DNA of 64,000 nucleotides, from positions 124,001 through 188,000 of the forward strand of contig NZ_CP017562.2 in NCBI RefSeq assembly GCF_001865575.2. The letters are read 5' to 3'. The DNA is from Paraburkholderia sprentiae WSM5005 (GTDB lineage: Bacteria; Pseudomonadota; Gammaproteobacteria; Burkholderiales; Burkholderiaceae). Below the pieces are notes generated by a model. It searched no databases and was not told where the DNA came from. It saw only the letters and a list, made by a program, of their open reading frames with translations. Below, one piece after another: positions 53,566 through 62,592 of this stretch. The first letter of the stretch is position 1; each line of letters begins with the position of its first letter. The position numbers and the translations under genes were made by a program.

Positions 53566-56500
53566 ATGGCTGCAAGATCGATTCGCGGCGCATCATTGAA
53601 CGCTCTTGCCGGCGGCGCGCGCCGGCAATTGGCGAGTCCGCTGAGGGCGCGGCACAAGCGGCTCAACCGCTTCAGCATCCTTCACGCGATCTGGCTCCTA
53701 GGCCTGTCACCCGTGCCGACATTGGCGCAGCAGACGGTCACCGAACGGCCCAATCTGTCTGGCAGCGAAACGATCAACACCGAAGCCAACACCGTCCTGT
53801 TCGTCGGCACCGATAACACCAGCACCAGCTTTTCCGGCACGGTCAACAACGCCGGCACCGCGAGCGATCCCGCTTCGCAGCAAGGCCAGTTCGTCAAAAC
53901 CGGAGCCGGCACACTGACGCTCGACAGCGCAACGATCCGCGGCGGCTCCGCATTCGTGATTGGCGGTGGACTTGCGGTGACGAGCAGCAACGCCGCGATC
54001 GACTATCTTTCGCTGGGCTTGGGCAATGCGCCAACCGTTCCCGGATCGACCTCGTCGGGCAGCTTGAACGTCAGCGGCGGCACGCTCACGTTCAACTCCG
54101 CGCTGCAGGTCGGCGACTTCGGCGGTACCGGCACGGTCACACAAACCGGTGGCAGTGTCGTCTTCGGTATGCCGGGCACGCCGGTGTCGCTGAACCTCGG
54201 CAACCAGGGCGGAACCGGCACCTACAACCTGTCAGGCGGAACGGTCACGTTCGGCAACAGTGCCACCGACTTCATGACGCTCGGCCGAAACTCGGGAAGC
54301 AGCGCGCCGAGCAGCGGCACGCTCAACCTGAGCGGCGGCACCTTTAACGTGGCGAACGGCGCGCTGTTCCTCGGCTCGAACCTCACGTCGACGGCGGGCG
54401 AGGGCACTGGCACGATCAACCAGACCGGCGGGACCCTCGCGATCGGCGGCGCGTCGAGGCTGTACCTCGCGGCTGCCGGCAACGGCACCTATAACCTGTC
54501 GGGTGGCACGCTGCAGATCGGCGGCAGCTCGCTGTTTGGCGACTTCAACAATCTGGGCGGAACCTATGCGTTCAACCTCGGCGGCGGCACGATACAGGTG
54601 GTGGGTTCGGCGCTGAGCGCAGGCGTCAACGCAACGCTGGTCGGCGGCACGACGTCGGCCATCGATACCAACGGCATCGGCGCGAGCTGGTCCGGCGTGC
54701 TGTCCGGAAGCGGAGCGCTGGCCAAGGTCGGCAACGGCGTACTGACGCTGACCAATGCGAACACCTATACGGGCATGACCATCATCTCTGCCGGCACGCT
54801 GGCACTGACGGGCAGCGGCGGCATCAATTCGACCAGCGGGATGATCAACAACGGCACATTCGATATTTCGGGCGTCACGACCACCCCGATTCCCGGCGTC
54901 CCGACGGGCGTCGTTCCGCTGCCGAACCTGTCGGGTAGCGGCACCGTGATCGACGGCACGAACATACTGGTGATCGGCACTGACGGCACGAGCACCCATT
55001 TCTCGGGCACGATCATCAATACCGGCACGGCAAGCGACACCCAGCAGGGGATCTTCGTCAAGACCGGCGCGGGGACGTTCACGATCGACGGCGCCCGAAT
55101 CCAGGGCGGCTCCGCATTCGTGGTGGGAGGTGGTCTGGCAATCACCAGCAGCAACGCCGCGATCGACTATCTTTCGCTAGGCATCGGCAATACGCTGGCC
55201 ACGCAGGTGCCCGGTTCGACCTCGTCGGGCAGCTTGAACGTCAGCGGCGGCACGCTCACGTTCAACTCCGCGCTGCAGGTCGGCGACTTCGGCGGTACCG
55301 GCACGGTCACACAAACCGGTGGCAGTGTCGTCTTCGGTATGCCGGGCACGCCGGTGTCGGTGAACCTCGGCAACCAGGGCGGAACCGGCACCTACAACCT
55401 GTCGGGCGGAACGGTCACGTTCGGCAACAGTGCCACCGACTTCATGACGCTCGGCCGAAACTCGGGAAGCAGCGCGCCGAGCAGCGGCACGCTCAACCTG
55501 AGCGGCGGCACCTTTAACGTGGCGAACGGCGCGCTGTTCCTCGGCTCGAACCTCGTATCGACGGCGGGCGAGGGCACTGGCACGATCAACCAGACCGGCG
55601 GGACCCTCGCGATCGGCGGCGCGTCGAGGCTGTACCTCGCGGCAGCGGGCAACGGCACCTATAACCTGTCGGGCGGCACGCTGCAGATCGGCGGCAGCTC
55701 GCTGTTTGGCGACTACAACAATCTGGGCGGCACCTACGCATTCAATCTCGGCGGCGGCACGATACAGGTGGTGGGTTCGGCGCTGAGCGCAGGCGTCAAC
55801 GCGACGCTGGTCGGCGGCACGACGTCGGCCATCGATACCAACGGCATCGGCGCGAGCTGGTCCGGCGTGCTATCGGGAAGCGGGGCGCTGGCCAAGGTCG
55901 GCAACGGCGTGCTCACGTTATCCGGCCATAACACCTTTACCGGTCCAACCATCGTCCGCAATGGCGTCCTTAATCTCACCGGCTCGTTGCAGTCGCCGGT
56001 GAACGTCGAGGCAAACGGAACCCTGGGCAGTACCGGCACGGTCTTCAACACGGTCACCAATGCCGGAACCGTTGAGCCGGGTTTCGGGCTCCCGCAGGGG
56101 CAATTCGGTGCGCTGACCGTCAACGACTATGTGGGCGACGGCGGCACGCTCGCGCTACGCACGTTTCTCGGTGTGGACGGCTCGCCGTCGGACCGGCTCG
56201 TCATCAATGGCGGCAGCGCGGACCCTTCAGCAGTGCACGTCACGAACGCGGGCGGCTCCGGCGGGTTGACGACCGGCAATGGCATTCTCGTCGTCCAGAC
56301 GACCAACGGCGGCACCACGGCGCCGGACGCCTTTACGCTCGCCGGCGAGGCGCGCGGCGGCGCCGACGACTATCGTTTGTATCGCGGCGGCCTGAACGGC
56401 AGCAGTCCCGAGGATTGGTTCCTGCGCTCGGCCTTCGTCGTGCCGCCCGCTCCGGGAGAACCGGAAGAAGAGCCGGGGACAGGAATCGGCACGGAGCCCC

Positions 56501-57528
56501 CGCCGGAACCGCTGCCGCCAGGCGTCTATCCGATCATCGGGCCGGAACTGGCGACCTATGGCGTCGTTCAACCGGTCGCCCGGCAGATGGGGGTCGAGAT
56601 GCTCGGTACGCTGCATGAGCGCATCGGCGACACGCTCACGACGCAGAGCGGTGGCGCCGGCGGCTCGGGCTGGGCAAGCTCCGCGTGGGGACGCGTGTTC
56701 GGCGGGCAGATCGACAACCGCTATGGGGCCTTCGCCGACCCGCGCGTGAGCGGCGGCGTCGGAGGCTTGCAGACCGGACTCGACGTCTGGCGCGGAAGCT
56801 TCTCGCCCGGTCATCGCGACGCGGCAGGCGTCTACTTTGCCTATGCCTACGGCAGTGCGGACGTCGATGGTCTGGTCACCAACGCGGCGTCATCCGGATA
56901 CGCGCTGGAGCGCACCGGCTCGATGCATCTGAATGCGTATAGCGGCGGTGGCTACTGGACGCATTACGGCCCCACCGGCTGGTATCTCGACGCGGTCGTG
57001 CAGGGTACGTACTACGACGGCGGCGCGACCACGCAGTTTGCGAGTCTGCCGGTCCGGGGCACGGGCTTCGCGACCTCCCTCGAGGGGGGCTATCCGATCC
57101 CGCTGCCGCTCGGCCCAGGGTTCGAGCTGGAGCCGCAGGCGCAGATCGTCTGGCAGCACGTGTCGTTCAATGATGCGAACGATGGTTTGGGTGACGTCGC
57201 CCTCGGCTCGACTTCGGGCGCGAGTGGCCGGCTCGGCGTGCGCGGGAAGTGGAGCATCGAAGGCAGCCACGGGGCGGTGTGGCAGCCGTACGTGCGCGCC
57301 AACTTGTGGCGGGATTTCAATGCGCAGGCCACCACGACCTTCGCCAACGATCCGGTGCCGCTGAATGTGCAGGCCACGCGACTCGAGTTCGCCGGCGGTG
57401 TTACCGCGAAGATCAAGGATCGGCTGAACCTGTACGGGCAGCTCGGCTATCAGTTCGCGGTGAGTGGCAACAGCAATGTCCGCCGAAGTGGTGTGAAGGG
57501 CGATCTCGGCGTGCGCTACGTCTGGTAG
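53566..57528 (+). CDS. Type V autotransporter with duplicated passenger repeats
   Basis: 1320 aa. Long signal region ending PTLAQ (about residue 55) with AAAGGAGAGG before the ATG. The passenger is built of Gly/Thr/Ser-rich beta-helix strands of the autotransporter-associated repeat type (GTLNLSGGTF, GTYNLSGGT, GALAKVGNGVLTL). A 390-aa block is present twice (about residues 160-392 and 550-782 nearly identical). A Pro/Glu-rich linker (about 965-985) is followed by an alpha-helical segment and a C-terminal beta-barrel (about 1040-1320, WGRVFGGQID ... LGVRYVW) ending in an aromatic residue, as needed for BAM insertion. No protease or ligand motif such as RGD is seen. Confidence 0.92.
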   Translation: MAARSIRGASLNALAGGARRQLASPLRARHKRLNRFSILHAIWLLGLSPVPTLAQQTVTERPNLSGSETINTEANTVLFVGTDNTSTSFSGTVNNAGTASDPASQQGQFVKTGAGTLTLDSATIRGGSAFVIGGGLAVTSSNAAIDYLSLGLGNAPTVPGSTSSGSLNVSGGTLTFNSALQVGDFGGTGTVTQTGGSVVFGMPGTPVSLNLGNQGGTGTYNLSGGTVTFGNSATDFMTLGRNSGSSAPSSGTLNLSGGTFNVANGALFLGSNLTSTAGEGTGTINQTGGTLAIGGASRLYLAAAGNGTYNLSGGTLQIGGSSLFGDFNNLGGTYAFNLGGGTIQVVGSALSAGVNATLVGGTTSAIDTNGIGASWSGVLSGSGALAKVGNGVLTLTNANTYTGMTIISAGTLALTGSGGINSTSGMINNGTFDISGVTTTPIPGVPTGVVPLPNLSGSGTVIDGTNILVIGTDGTSTHFSGTIINTGTASDTQQGIFVKTGAGTFTIDGARIQGGSAFVVGGGLAITSSNAAIDYLSLGIGNTLATQVPGSTSSGSLNVSGGTLTFNSALQVGDFGGTGTVTQTGGSVVFGMPGTPVSVNLGNQGGTGTYNLSGGTVTFGNSATDFMTLGRNSGSSAPSSGTLNLSGGTFNVANGALFLGSNLVSTAGEGTGTINQTGGTLAIGGASRLYLAAAGNGTYNLSGGTLQIGGSSLFGDYNNLGGTYAFNLGGGTIQVVGSALSAGVNATLVGGTTSAIDTNGIGASWSGVLSGSGALAKVGNGVLTLSGHNTFTGPTIVRNGVLNLTGSLQSPVNVEANGTLGSTGTVFNTVTNAGTVEPGFGLPQGQFGALTVNDYVGDGGTLALRTFLGVDGSPSDRLVINGGSADPSAVHVTNAGGSGGLTTGNGILVVQTTNGGTTAPDAFTLAGEARGGADDYRLYRGGLNGSSPEDWFLRSAFVVPPAPGEPEEEPGTGIGTEPPPEPLPPGVYPIIGPELATYGVVQPVARQMGVEMLGTLHERIGDTLTTQSGGAGGSGWASSAWGRVFGGQIDNRYGAFADPRVSGGVGGLQTGLDVWRGSFSPGHRDAAGVYFAYAYGSADVDGLVTNAASSGYALERTGSMHLNAYSGGGYWTHYGPTGWYLDAVVQGTYYDGGATTQFASLPVRGTGFATSLEGGYPIPLPLGPGFELEPQAQIVWQHVSFNDANDGLGDVALGSTSGASGRLGVRGKWSIEGSHGAVWQPYVRANLWRDFNAQATTTFANDPVPLNVQATRLEFAGGVTAKIKDRLNLYGQLGYQFAVSGNSNVRRSGVKGDLGVRYVW
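54051..55910 (+). repeat. Intragenic duplication, period 1170 bp
   Basis: 54051-54740 and 55221-55910 align without gaps and differ at 17 of 690 positions by my count (97.5% identity). Upstream parts of the unit are more diverged, with one 6-bp indel. Within the autotransporter passenger. Confidence 0.92.
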
Positions 57529-57699
57529 GCCGCGCGGCGATGCACTGGCGCAGTGGGCTGGCGTTGGCCGCTAGGCATGCCCTCATTGCATTGCAGCAAA
57601 GGCACCGCCGCCGCAGTGCACGCCGGTAGCCACCCGAGCGCCCGGCAGGCGCCGAGTTCTATCGTTGTCCACCGTCCGCTGCGTGCCTGCCGCGATGCG

Positions 57700-58083
57700 T
57701 CACTGGATCGGTGGCACCACGCCGAGCTTTTCAGCCAGCATCCTTTCGTAGACGCCGAAGTGCAGATCGACTTCTTCCTGGGTGACCACGGTCACTAAAA
57801 TAGTGATCTGCGCGAGCTGCAGGCCCAGCACCGTCGCGATCGCCGCTTCCAGCTGCGGCGCGCATAGCCGGTCGTCGGCGAACGTGGTGCCGACAGCAAT
57901 CTCGTAAGCGGATTCCTGCCGGAACACCACTTCGACCAGCCGCGCCCGGGCGCTCATGTTGCTGTCGATCGCCAGCCGGATGACTTCGACCGCGGTGTGC
58001 ATCGTCTCGGTGGGGAACCCCTTTGTCGAGCGCAACCGGATACGGTGACGCCCAAGAGTAAGCCAGTCGTATTCGAATTCCAT
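57700..58083 (-). CDS. Hypothetical protein
   Basis: 127 aa from the ATG at 58083 (MEFEYDWLTLGRHRIRL), which has GAGGAC upstream. No signal or TM. Mixed alpha/beta: HTAVEVIRLAIDSNMSARARLVEVVFRQESAYEIAVGTTF, then AIATVLGLQLAQITILVTVVTQEEVDLHF. Divergent from the Hsp20 genes and separated from them by the heat-shock type promoter region. Family not recognised. Confidence 0.7.
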   Translation of the reverse strand: MEFEYDWLTLGRHRIRLRSTKGFPTETMHTAVEVIRLAIDSNMSARARLVEVVFRQESAYEIAVGTTFADDRLCAPQLEAAIATVLGLQLAQITILVTVVTQEEVDLHFGVYERMLAEKLGVVPPIQ

Positions 58084-58165
58084 GGTGTCCTCGCATGGTG
58101 TTGCAGGAGTCGTGAACGTAGGGGTGTGACGATCCAAATTCAAGAACGAAAGTCGCCATGGCCCA

Positions 58166-58194
58166 CTTGAAATTTCCGTTTCCAGTCCTATCTT
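58166..58194 (+). promoter_or_regulatory. Sigma-32-type heat-shock promoter for Hsp20 genes
   Basis: CTTGAAA (58166-58172), a 14-bp spacer, then CCTATCTT (58187-58194), close to the RpoH consensus CTTGAAA/CCCCATNT. About 130 bp upstream of the first Hsp20 ATG. The boxes are seen directly; use by RpoH is inferred. Confidence 0.7.
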
Positions 58195-58291
58195 AAATAT
58201 CGCTCGGGCAGCCGCGCCAGCACAGTGGCGCGCTGCGTGTTTCGATTTGTTTGCCGCAGCATGGCAGACGGACTGGAGCGCGTATGCCGGT

Positions 58292-58323
58292 TCGTTTCCC
58301 TGCTGCATCCAAGGAGGAAACGA
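58292..58323 (+). promoter_or_regulatory. Possible RNA thermometer sequestering the Hsp20 ribosome site
   Basis: TCGTTTCC (58292-58299) is perfectly complementary to GGAAACGA (58316-58323), loop 16 nt. The stem takes up the 3' half of AGGAGG and runs to 2 nt before the ATG at 58326. Small heat-shock genes of proteobacteria often carry such ROSE/fourU-type elements. Candidate only. Confidence 0.5.
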
Positions 58324-58325
58324 TC

Positions 58326-58769
58326 ATGAGTGATCTCTACTTCGGAACCGACCTGTTTAGCGAATTCGACCGTCTGCAACGGCAGATGGCAAGTCTCTTC
58401 GGCGGTTTCCCGTCCAGCATCCGCTCGGGGCGCCTGGGCGCCTTCCCGCAGGTCAACATCGGTTCGACCGACGACTCCATCGAGATCGTTGCGTTCGCGC
58501 CCGGTATCGATCCGGCGCGTCTCGACGTATCCATCGACAAAGGGCTATTGACCATCAGCGGCGAGCGCGAGACGGCACAGCCGGAAGCGGCCGGCGACGA
58601 CGTGCGTACTTATGCGCAGGAGCGGTTCGTCGGCACGTTCCGGCGCGTCATCGAACTGCCGCAGCATGCGGACCCTGACAAGGTCACGGCGCAGTACACC
58701 AATGGTTGCCTGACCGTGAGCATCGGCAAGCGAGAGACGTCGAAGCCCCGGGCCATCACTGTTCAATGA
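58326..58769 (+). CDS. Small heat-shock protein Hsp20 (first of three)
   Basis: 147 aa from the ATG at 58326 with AAGGAGG. Short N-arm with FSEFDRLQRQMASLFGG, then the alpha-crystallin domain (FPQVNIGSTDDSIEIVAFAPGIDPARLDVSIDKGLLTISGER ... GTFRRVIELPQHADPDKVTAQYTNGCLTVSI). ATP-independent holdase. First in a run of three Hsp20 genes; 28 bp to the next, so probably co-transcribed from the heat-shock-type promoter. Confidence 0.95.
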   Translation: MSDLYFGTDLFSEFDRLQRQMASLFGGFPSSIRSGRLGAFPQVNIGSTDDSIEIVAFAPGIDPARLDVSIDKGLLTISGERETAQPEAAGDDVRTYAQERFVGTFRRVIELPQHADPDKVTAQYTNGCLTVSIGKRETSKPRAITVQ

Positions 58770-58797
58770 AAGCGGTCGCAGAACTGAGGAGGACATC

Positions 58798-59205
58798 ATG
58801 AACGACACGACAGAACTTGCGAGGAAAAACGAAACGGCGGTGGCCCATCGCGAAGACGACCAGTCGCAACGGCCGATCACGCTGACGCCGCCGGTGGACA
58901 TCTTCGAGGACAGCCAGGGCATCACCCTGTGGGCCGATCTGCCCGGCGTGACCAAGGACCGCCTCGATGTGAAGGTACACGATGGCAATCTCTACATCGA
59001 GGCCGAGGCGGTGGTGCCCACGCCGGCGGGGCTGCGCCTGCAGCATGCGGAGATCCGCCAGCCCCACTTCGCGCGGGCGTTCTCGCTTGGCGCTGAGTTC
59101 GACGCATCGAAAATCGATGCGAACCTGAAGGACGGCGTGCTGAAGCTGACCATACCGCGCCGCGACGAGGCCCGGCCGCGCCGCATCGAGGTGCGGACAG
59201 ACTGA
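58798..59205 (+). CDS. Small heat-shock protein Hsp20 (second of three)
   Basis: 135 aa, GAGGA before the ATG. The alpha-crystallin domain starts early (PPVDIFEDSQGITLWADLPGVTKDRLDVKVHDGNLYIEAEA ... FDASKIDANLKDGVLKLTIPRRD). It is more basic at its C-terminus and diverged from the first copy, so the pair is not a recent duplication. Likely forms mixed oligomers with its neighbour. Confidence 0.95.
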   Translation: MNDTTELARKNETAVAHREDDQSQRPITLTPPVDIFEDSQGITLWADLPGVTKDRLDVKVHDGNLYIEAEAVVPTPAGLRLQHAEIRQPHFARAFSLGAEFDASKIDANLKDGVLKLTIPRRDEARPRRIEVRTD

Positions 59206-59434
59206 CGGCGGCAGGCGAGCAGCAACGACAGGAAGCAAACCGGTGGCGGCTGTCCGGCCGCCATCTTGCGACCGTGGCGGCCCCGATGCGGGGCGTCGTA
59301 GGTGAATGCGCTGAAATCGCGAGGCGGCCGGGAAAGCGCTCCGCGGCCGCAGCCGCGAATGTCGACGGCCGAGGCGCGGCTTCGGCGCAATGACTGGAAT
59401 CCGGTTCTCCTGCCGGACTGTAGAGGAGGATACG

Positions 59435-59998
59435 ATGAACACCGACCCGAAGAAGTGGAATCCCTTCAAGTTCCTGCGCGGGGCGGCCCGCAAATCCGAT
59501 TCGGACGGCCCGGAAAGCCCCCCGGCGAACGAGCAGTGGCGTGCCGCGTGGCCTGACATTCCACGGCTGTTCTCACGCGAACCGTGGCGTGCTGTGGAAG
59601 AGTTCTTCCATGACCCGTTTGCAGGTCGCGGCGCGCTCGAACGATGGTTTGGCGACTTCAGCTCATCGCGCTTTCAGCCGCGCATCGACGTGGTCGACGA
59701 AGGGCAGGTGTTGCGCGTGACCGCCGAGCTGCCCGGGATGAAACGCGAAGAGCTGAATGTGAGCGTCGAGGATGGGGCGATCGTGTTGCGCGGCGAGAAG
59801 AAACAGGACGTGCGCAGCGAGGAAGACGGCTGCTACCGGCTCGAGCGCGCTTATGGAAGCTTCGTGCGCACGATCCCCATGCCGGAAAACGCCGAGCCCG
59901 ATCACGCGTTGGCAAAGTTCGACAACGGTGTGCTCACGTTGACCGTACCGAAATCGGAACCGACGCGAGCCACGAGTCGGACGATCGATATCGGCTAG
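59435..59998 (+). CDS. Small heat-shock protein Hsp20 (third of three)
   Basis: 187 aa from the ATG at 59435, which has GAGGAGG upstream. Longer N-terminal arm (WNPFKFLRGAARKSDSDGPESPP..., FSREPWRAVEEFFHDPF), then the alpha-crystallin domain (FQPRIDVVDEGQVLRVTAELPGMKREELNVSVEDGAIVLRGEKK ... ALAKFDNGVLTLTVPKSE). It is 229 bp after the second copy and may have its own promoter. Closest to the class A (IbpA-like/HspA of soil bacteria) layout. Confidence 0.95.
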   Translation: MNTDPKKWNPFKFLRGAARKSDSDGPESPPANEQWRAAWPDIPRLFSREPWRAVEEFFHDPFAGRGALERWFGDFSSSRFQPRIDVVDEGQVLRVTAELPGMKREELNVSVEDGAIVLRGEKKQDVRSEEDGCYRLERAYGSFVRTIPMPENAEPDHALAKFDNGVLTLTVPKSEPTRATSRTIDIG

Positions 59999-60046
59999 CG
60001 CAGATAGGCAAGCAGCGCTCTCGTCGCGGCGAACATCGGGCGAGAT

Positions 60047-60122
60047 GGGCCGTTAGCTCAGCTGGTAGAGCAGCGGACTTTTAATCCGTTGGTCACTGGT
60101 TCGAATCCAGTACGGCCTACCC
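60047..60122 (+). tRNA. tRNA-Lys (anticodon TTT)
   Basis: Cloverleaf: acceptor GGGCCGT/ACGGCCT (first pair G.U), D-arm GCTC...GAGC, anticodon loop CTTTTAA (TTT at its centre), T-arm ACTGG-TTCGAAT-CCAGT. After A73 the genome reads CCCA rather than CCA in register, so the 3' CCA may be completed by the CCA-adding enzyme. Confidence 0.93.
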
Positions 60123-60233
60123 ACGCAACACGATTGGGCGGGTGCCGGGTGAGCGTGCACCGCCCGGGCCGGCACCCTTCGCCACCCAACGCTAGCTCAC
60201 CTTGCGTTGCGGCCGGCGTTGATGACGCGTATT

Positions 60234-60701
60234 TCAGATATCACCCGGAGGCAAATCTTCCACGCTGCGCGCCGACGACCAGTATGGGTCGCGGTTGTAG
60301 TACTGATGGACGGTGGTACCCCATGTCACGTCCGCCATCGACGGCCAGTGGTCCTTGTCGAAGCCGGGGTCGTCCTTGATGCGCTGCGCATCGATGCTGA
60401 CACGGAAACACTTGGCGTCCGTATCCAGCGTGAGTGCGTTCCACGGTATCGCATGCAGGTTGGCGCCCATGCCGAGAAAACCGCCTTCGGACAGCACTGC
60501 GTACGCAATCCTGCCGCGGCGCACGTCCAGCATGATGTCCGAAATCTTGCCGACGTCCTGGCCGTCCGATGAGATCACCTGCGTGTCGTCCAGCGTCGCC
60601 GCAGCCATCACCTCTGGGCCGGGGCCCTCCCCGGTACCCAGACCGACAATGTCGGCACCCCCGGTTCCCGGTGCGGTGCCTTCGGGGTCCAATGTGCTCA
60701 T
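60234..60701 (-). CDS. PRC-barrel domain protein
   Basis: 155 aa from the ATG at 60701 with GGAGG. A Gly/Pro-rich N-terminus of about 35 residues, then the PRC-barrel (DDTQVISSDGQDVGKISDIMLDVRRGRIAYAVLSEGGFLGMGANLHAIPWNAL), and a C-terminal Trp/Tyr-rich part. Stress-linked PRC-barrel proteins (YsxB/photosynthetic reaction-centre H-like) of this layout are common beside Hsp20 genes in soil bacteria. Molecular role unknown. Confidence 0.87.
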   Translation of the reverse strand: MSTLDPEGTAPGTGGADIVGLGTGEGPGPEVMAAATLDDTQVISSDGQDVGKISDIMLDVRRGRIAYAVLSEGGFLGMGANLHAIPWNALTLDTDAKCFRVSIDAQRIKDDPGFDKDHWPSMADVTWGTTVHQYYNRDPYWSSARSVEDLPPGDI

Positions 60702-60892
60702 GATGTCCTCCACGTTGTAATTGGCAGAGGCTTATGCGCAACGCATGTGCCAGCAGTCACTGAGCGCACTGCGAGCGTTCGGCGCTTGCAGCGCTGCTTT
60801 CGTACGAGCAAAGCGGCCGAGCGCGACGCGACGAGCGCTTCCTGGGTACGGCGCTTGCGAAATCCGTTAGGATCGGTCCGCCCTGTCGCGTC

Positions 60893-61330
60893 ATGCCTAC
60901 TGTACTGCTCGTCGACGATGACTTTGAAAACCGCTGGGCGCTACAACTGGCGTTGGAGAGTCGCGGACACCGGGTTGTGCTCGCGGAAAACGGACGGGAC
61001 GCACTGCAGAAAGCCAACGCAGATTTTCCGGAACTGGTGATCACCGATTTCGAGATGCCAGAGATGGACGGCAGGGAGCTTTGCCGGCGTCTCAAGTGTC
61101 GGGCCGTGTTGTCCGGCATACCGGTCGTGCTGCTGTCGGCTTTGCCGGAACCGACGGGAGACGTTCGTTGCTGGACTGCGTTCCTGCGCAAGCCAGCCTC
61201 GATCGAGGTATTGCTTGACACCGTCGACACGTTCATCGCCGCGCGCCTGACCTATGCGCGGGCACCGCGCGATTCCGAGTACCCCACCGCGGCGCGCTGG
61301 CGAGCCATCGATTCACGATGCTGGCCCTGA
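60893..61330 (+). CDS. Stand-alone response-regulator receiver
   Basis: 145 aa, CheY-like: acidic Asp8-Asp10 (LVDDD), phospho-acceptor Asp52 (LVITDFEMPEMDG), Lys100 (FLRKP). After the receiver fold a roughly 30-residue basic/aromatic tail (RAPRDSEYPTAARWRAIDSRCWP) carries no output domain. No histidine kinase is nearby, so the partner is elsewhere. Confidence 0.9.
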   Translation: MPTVLLVDDDFENRWALQLALESRGHRVVLAENGRDALQKANADFPELVITDFEMPEMDGRELCRRLKCRAVLSGIPVVLLSALPEPTGDVRCWTAFLRKPASIEVLLDTVDTFIAARLTYARAPRDSEYPTAARWRAIDSRCWP

Positions 61331-61404
61331 GCCCGGGCCGGCGCAACGCGAAGCCATAGCGCTTTCGCGCAGCCGCGCGGGTAGCGCGGCTCGCTAGGCC
61401 TTTT

Positions 61405-62400
61405 TTACCAGCGCTGGTGGACGTGAGGCGCGATATGGCGCTGATAGACTTCCCGGACGCGTTCCATGACCTCATCCGACAGCGGTGCGAGGCTCGCGGC
61501 CGAGACGTTCGACGCGGCCTGGGCCGCGTTTTTACTGCCTGGGATGATGACGGAGACGGCCTCCTCCATGAGGATCCAGCGCAGAGCCAGTTGCGCCATG
61601 GAGGCGTCCATAGGCACGAGGCCGCGCAGTTCGTCGACCGCCTTCAACGCGATGTCGTAAGGCACTCCAGAGAACGTTTCGCCGACGTCGAACGCCTCGC
61701 CGTGCCGATTGAACGCGCGGTGGTCGTCCGACGCGAAAATCGAATGGGCGGACAGCTTGCCAGTGAGCATGCCGCTGGCCAGAGGCACGCGCGCGATGAC
61801 CGCCACGTCTTTCTTTTGCGCCTGCCTGAAGAACAGCTCGGCAGGACGTTGACGGAACATGTTGTAAATAATCTGCACTGAAACCACATTCGGGTATTCG
61901 ATCGCCTTTAGCGCTTCTTCGACCTTTTCGACCGACACGCCGTAGTAGCGGATCTTGCCGTCGGCCACGAAGTCGTCCATTGCGTCGAACACCTCGGGAC
62001 GGTAATAAACCTCCGTCGGCGGGCAATGCAGTTGCACCAGGTCGAGCGAGTCGACGCCCAGGTTCGAGCGACTCCGGTCGATGAAGGCTTCGAGCTCGCG
62101 CTTGTTCAGATAGCCGCTGGTCACATGCGGGTCGAGTCGGCGTCCGAGCTTGGTGGCGACGATGGGACGTTCGCCGCCTCGTTGCCGCAATACGTCACGG
62201 ATGATCCGTTCCGAGCGGCCGTCGCCGTAGACGTCGGCTGTGTCAATGAACGTGACACCGCCATCGAGCGCGGCGTTGAGCGCCGCCTTGGCATCCTCTT
62301 CCGCAACACTGCCCCACGAGCCGCCGATTGCCCATGCGCCAAAACCGATTTCCGACACGTTCCAGCCGGTACGACCCAATTTTCTCTTCGAAAGCGTCAT
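61405..62400 (-). CDS. Aldo/keto reductase
   Basis: 331 aa from the ATG at 62400, which has GAGGAT at good distance; an ATG at 62412 sits too close to it. The catalytic tetrad is visible: Asp and Tyr in FIDTADVYGDGRSE, Lys in IVATKLGRRLD, His in DLVQLHCPP. C-terminal NADPH-binding IIPGSKNAAQAASNV. Family AKR11/12-like; substrate unknown. Confidence 0.92.
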   Translation of the reverse strand: MTLSKRKLGRTGWNVSEIGFGAWAIGGSWGSVAEEDAKAALNAALDGGVTFIDTADVYGDGRSERIIRDVLRQRGGERPIVATKLGRRLDPHVTSGYLNKRELEAFIDRSRSNLGVDSLDLVQLHCPPTEVYYRPEVFDAMDDFVADGKIRYYGVSVEKVEEALKAIEYPNVVSVQIIYNMFRQRPAELFFRQAQKKDVAVIARVPLASGMLTGKLSAHSIFASDDHRAFNRHGEAFDVGETFSGVPYDIALKAVDELRGLVPMDASMAQLALRWILMEEAVSVIIPGSKNAAQAASNVSAASLAPLSDEVMERVREVYQRHIAPHVHQRW

Positions 62401-62592
62401 CTGGATGCTCATCCTCTATGTTTGCGAAGTGACGTCGCAGGTGTTTCATTACGTTGCGGGCGTGCGGGCGACGTCTGTACGCAGTGTAGCAAGTGGGCAG
62501 GGCGGCCGGCGCGATGCCCTGAAGTATGATCTCGATGGTCTCGAAGCAGCCGCTCACACAATAGGACGTGGAATCCGGATAAAGGTGGCGTA

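Noticed and set aside
57529..57699. Extra gene after the autotransporter
   Set aside because: Frames here are Ala/Arg-rich continuations with no start signal; no conserved feature seen.
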